Below are positions 61,740 to 64,000 of a stretch of 64,000 nt of DNA, in pieces. Each line of letters begins with the position of its first letter. Positions within the stretch are counted from its first letter, which is position 1. The notes below the pieces were generated by a model. That model had not been told where the DNA came from, ran no database searches, and saw only the letters and a list, made by a program, of their open reading frames with translations. The translations under genes were made by a program, and so were the position numbers. Source of the stretch: Bryobacterales bacterium (GTDB taxonomy: Bacteria > Acidobacteriota > Terriglobia > Bryobacterales > Bryobacteraceae); assembly GCA_003166865.1 (NCBI GenBank), contig PMUP01000064.1, positions 1 to 64,000 of the forward strand. Reading direction: 5' to 3'.

Positions 61740-63107
61740 GTGAGCGGATACGCGACCACTGTCGGCAATGTCGTCTATCGATTTGACGATCTGAAGACGC
61801 TGCTCGCGAAAGCTACTCCGGCTCGCTCGGGCGACGACTTGGCGGGGCTTTCGGCTGCGAGCGCCGAGGAGCGCGTGGCGGCCCAGATGGCCCTGAGCGA
61901 TCTCCCTCTTAAGACCTTCCTCAGCGATCAGGTTATCCCCTATGAATCGGACGAAATCACGCGGCTGATCGTTGACGGGCACGACTCGGCCGCATTCGCG
62001 CCCGTGGCGCATCTTACGGTTGGCGAGTTCCGCGACTGGCTGCTCGGTGAACAAGCTGCTGGCGAGGTTCTGGCTGCGCTAGCGCCGGGCCTGACGCCCG
62101 AAATGGCCGCGGCGGTATCGAAGATCATGCGTTTGCAGGATTTGGTGACGGTGGCCGCCAGGATTCGCGTGGTCACGGGCTTCCGGAATACACTTGGCCT
62201 GCGGGGTCGGCTCTCGACACGCTTGCAGCCCAATCATCCCACCGACGATCCCAAGGGAATTGCCGCGAGCATCGTTGATGGCTTGTCGTACGGCAGCGGC
62301 GACGCTGTGATCGGTGTCAACCCGGTATCGGACAACTTGGAGAGCGTCGAAACGCTGCTGCGCTTGCTGGATCTGGTACGCGAGTCGTATCGCATTCCCA
62401 CACAAAGCTGCGTGCTCGCGCACGTTACTACAACAATGGATGCGATGCGGCGAGGAGCGCCCGTCGATCTGGTGTTTCAATCCATCGCCGGGACCGAAGC
62501 AGCGAATGCGTCGTTCGGCGTGAACATTTCGATGCTCCGGGAAGCGCGCGATCAGGCGCTGGAGCTGCGGCGGGACACGGTGGGCAGCCACAATGTGATG
62601 TACTTCGAGACCGGCCAGGGCAGCGCGCTATCGGCGAACGCCCACCACGGCGTGGATCAGCAAACGTGCGAAGCGCGCGCCTACGGCCTGGCGAGGCATT
62701 TTCAGCCGCTGTTGGTGAACACGGTGGTCGGCTTTATCGGCCCCGAGTATCTGTACGACGGCAAGCAGATCCTGCGCGCGGGCTTAGAGGACCATTTCTG
62801 CGGCAAGCTGCTGGGGCTTCCGATGGGCTGCGACATCTGCTACACGAATCACGCCGAAGCCGATCAGGATGACATGGACGCTCTGCTAACCATGCTGGGC
62901 GCGGCTGGCGTCAACTACATCATGGGCTTGCCGGGCGCCGACGACGTGATGCTCAACTATCAGAGCACCTCATTTCACGATGCTCTGTATCTGCGCGGCG
63001 TGTTCGGCCTGCGGCCCGCGCCCGAGTTCGAGGCCTGGTTCGAGCAAGTGCGGCCGGAGCTGCCCCGGATGGCGGGTTTGTTGCTGGAAGCGGGGGGAGA
63101 CCTCTAG
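61740..63107 (+). CDS. eutB: Ethanolamine ammonia-lyase large subunit
   Basis: 455 residues. GTG start 61740, no ribosome binding site visible. The EutB core is clear: RVVTGFRNTLGLRGRLSTRLQPNHPTDDP, DAVIGVNPVSDNLESV, QSCVLAHVTTTMDAM, AGTEAANASFGVN, YFETGQGSALSANAHHGVDQQTCEARAYG and LGLPMGCDICYTNHAEADQDDMD. EutBC converts ethanolamine to acetaldehyde and ammonia with adenosylcobalamin. No microcompartment genes are in the window, so the short non-compartment pathway is likely. Confidence 0.95.
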   Translation: MSGYATTVGNVVYRFDDLKTLLAKATPARSGDDLAGLSAASAEERVAAQMALSDLPLKTFLSDQVIPYESDEITRLIVDGHDSAAFAPVAHLTVGEFRDWLLGEQAAGEVLAALAPGLTPEMAAAVSKIMRLQDLVTVAARIRVVTGFRNTLGLRGRLSTRLQPNHPTDDPKGIAASIVDGLSYGSGDAVIGVNPVSDNLESVETLLRLLDLVRESYRIPTQSCVLAHVTTTMDAMRRGAPVDLVFQSIAGTEAANASFGVNISMLREARDQALELRRDTVGSHNVMYFETGQGSALSANAHHGVDQQTCEARAYGLARHFQPLLVNTVVGFIGPEYLYDGKQILRAGLEDHFCGKLLGLPMGCDICYTNHAEADQDDMDALLTMLGAAGVNYIMGLPGADDVMLNYQSTSFHDALYLRGVFGLRPAPEFEAWFEQVRPELPRMAGLLLEAGGDL

Positions 63108-63148
63108 TCGCGGGAAGGAAGGCTCGCCCCCGGTTCCGACTGCGGGAA

Positions 63149-63307
63149 CTACGGATGCCGCTTCCGTAACCGAAACGTCCGTCTGCGGAGAACGGTATCG
63201 CCGTCGATTCCGGGCTCGAGTTCGGCGATAAACAGGACATCGTGACCATCCGAGCGGAGCCGGTCAACAATTTGTTGATCGACGTTTTCGTCCGCGACGA
63301 TTTGCAC
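63149..63307 (-). pseudogene. Truncated DUF5615-like PIN-type toxin
   Basis: In the frame ending at 63149 the sequence reads VQIVADENVDQQIVDRLRSD followed by GHDVLFIAELEPGIDGDTVL (63307 down to about 63188), which closely follows DUF5615 PIN-like toxins (ADENVDxxIVxRLRxDGHDV..AEL.PGI). The frame then continues as unrelated sequence, RRRTFRLRKRHP, and stops. Only the first third of the domain remains and the start codon is unclear, so no working toxin would be made. Confidence 0.75.
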
Positions 63308-63318
63308 CGCGCGGTTTT

Positions 63319-63469
63319 CTCTGCTGGGTAGACGACATCGGCCCTCAGAGCCTCGGCGGCGAAGGAGATCGCGGCCCGAATACCTGCGACTGTCAACCGT
63401 GGGTGCTCGGACAAAATCTGCTCCAGCAACGGTCGGCTTTCCCATCATGATCTTGGGGTCGGAACTGAT
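63319..63469 (-). pseudogene. Broken DUF433 antitoxin
   Basis: ISSDPKIMMGKPTVAG (63469 down to 63422) is the usual start of DUF433 antitoxins. It then jumps to another frame where LLEQILSEHPRLTVAGIRAA and AISFAAEALRADVVYPAE follow (63429 down to 63319), the usual C-terminal half. The middle piece (about TRIxVE...) is missing and the join is out of frame. It lies upstream of the toxin fragment on the same strand, the normal DUF433-DUF5615 order. Confidence 0.78.
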
Positions 63470-63555
63470 TAGGCTTCAGGCACTCGAAATTTTGACCTAT
63501 CGTTTAGTTTACGACTTGGGCTTGGACGTGGCTGATCTAGATCTATGCTAAAAGC

Positions 63556-64000
63556 GTGAGACGGCTCGGCGACTACACGATGGCTCGCGTGGATCTGGGC
63601 CGCGCCGGGCACAGCCTTCCCACGCGCGCATTGCTCGAATTTCAGCTTGCGCATGCCAGGGCGCGCGATGCGGTCCATTTGCCGCTGGCGGTCAATTCGC
63701 TGGTGCTCGAGCTGAAGCAAAAGAACATCACTTCGATTCCGCTCACTAGTGCGGCGCGCGATCGCGATGAGTATCTGCGCCGGCCGGATCTTGGGCGATC
63801 ACTGAGCGCGGAATCGCGCGGACGAGTGGTTGGGCTGCGCTCAGAGTTCGATGCCGCATTCGTGATCGCGGATGGGCTTTCAGCGCTAGCCGTGCATCGC
63901 CATGCCGTGCTGCTACTAGAGCTTCTACTACGGGATCTCGATTGGCGCATCGCTCCGGTCGCGATCGTCGAACAGGGCCGAGTCGCGATTGGCGACGAAA
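63556..64000 (+). CDS. eutC: Ethanolamine ammonia-lyase small subunit, partial
   Basis: At least 148 residues, cut by the window end. Start at GTG 63556 (MRRLGDYTMARVDLG), because a stop (63538-63540) lies just before and the ATG at 63545 opens a different frame. Family segments: VDLGRAGHSLPTRALLEFQL, DEYLRRPDLGRSLSAES, FVIADGLSALAVHRHA. EutC binds the cobalamin with EutB. Its N-terminus is short compared with some family members. Confidence 0.9.
   Translation, partial: MRRLGDYTMARVDLGRAGHSLPTRALLEFQLAHARARDAVHLPLAVNSLVLELKQKNITSIPLTSAARDRDEYLRRPDLGRSLSAESRGRVVGLRSEFDAAFVIADGLSALAVHRHAVLLLELLLRDLDWRIAPVAIVEQGRVAIGDE

Larger units (their letters stand above)
63108..63555. other. Insertion between eutB and eutC with toxin-antitoxin remnants
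   Basis: 448 bp where eutB and eutC normally lie next to each other. It contains broken DUF433 antitoxin and DUF5615 toxin pieces on the minus strand (listed separately). The rest is non-coding as far as I can see. The stretch also contains an in-frame stop (TAG 63538-63540) just upstream of the eutC start. Confidence 0.7.

Noticed and set aside
62953-63429. 158-codon minus ORF as an intact antitoxin
   Set aside because: Only its first 37 codons match a DUF433 C-terminus; it then runs antisense through the end of eutB, so it is a remnant plus a shadow.

Overview
The window is a chromosomal segment of a high-GC bacterium, most probably an acidobacterium of the Solibacter/Bryobacter type. This is inferred from protein character: two full-length MacB-like ADOP permeases, a large TonB-dependent receptor with a carboxypeptidase-regulatory N-terminus, several secreted amidohydrolases and CocE-type hydrolases, DUF6152-type secreted proteins, and a reaction-centre-cytochrome-like diheme protein. 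No rRNA, tRNA, CRISPR array, prophage or intact insertion sequence was found.

Layout. 1-3083 (minus): the str operon rpsL-rpsG-fusA-tuf, with tuf cut by the window edge. 3.3-17.1 kb: an accessory region with a diheme cytochrome, two TlpA-type thioredoxins, an S41 protease, a frameshifted secreted DUF8021-like gene, two amidohydrolases, an esterase, an acetyltransferase, and a solitary Fic protein preceded by five 24-bp tandem operator-like repeats. 17.2-25.3 kb (plus): two ADOP permeases around an ABC exporter pair, an ECF sigma factor and membrane proteins. 25.4-34.7 kb: CocE hydrolase, methyltransferase, GAPDH, CPBP protease, ThiE/TenI-like protein, modBC without modA, and an AraC-VOC pair.

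34.9-38.7 kb (plus): the conserved block phoH-ybeY-corC-era. 38.7-43.4 kb: BON protein, DUF5666-like protein and TonB-dependent receptor. 43.4-50.8 kb (plus): trm112-like, GT9, msbA-like, yicC, gmk, rpoZ, coaBC, family-4 UDG and tmk, mostly joined by 4-bp start/stop overlaps. 50.8-57.0 kb: YdeI-like protein, Kir channel, ARPP-1-like protein, signal peptidase, TupA-like ATP-grasp, and a three-gene secreted cassette ending in a Tat-exported PhnZ-like HD protein. 57.0-61.3 kb (minus): a cytochrome c maturation operon ccmE-ccmF-ccmH plus two unusual partners. 61.7-64.0 kb (plus): eutB and partial eutC, separated by the remains of a DUF433/DUF5615 toxin-antitoxin pair.

The most promising points are the Fic gene with its repeat array and N-terminal AbiEi-like extension, the CXXXY-type CcmE in a reduced Ccm operon, the decayed toxin-antitoxin between eutB and eutC, and the Tat-exported PhnZ-like HD protein.
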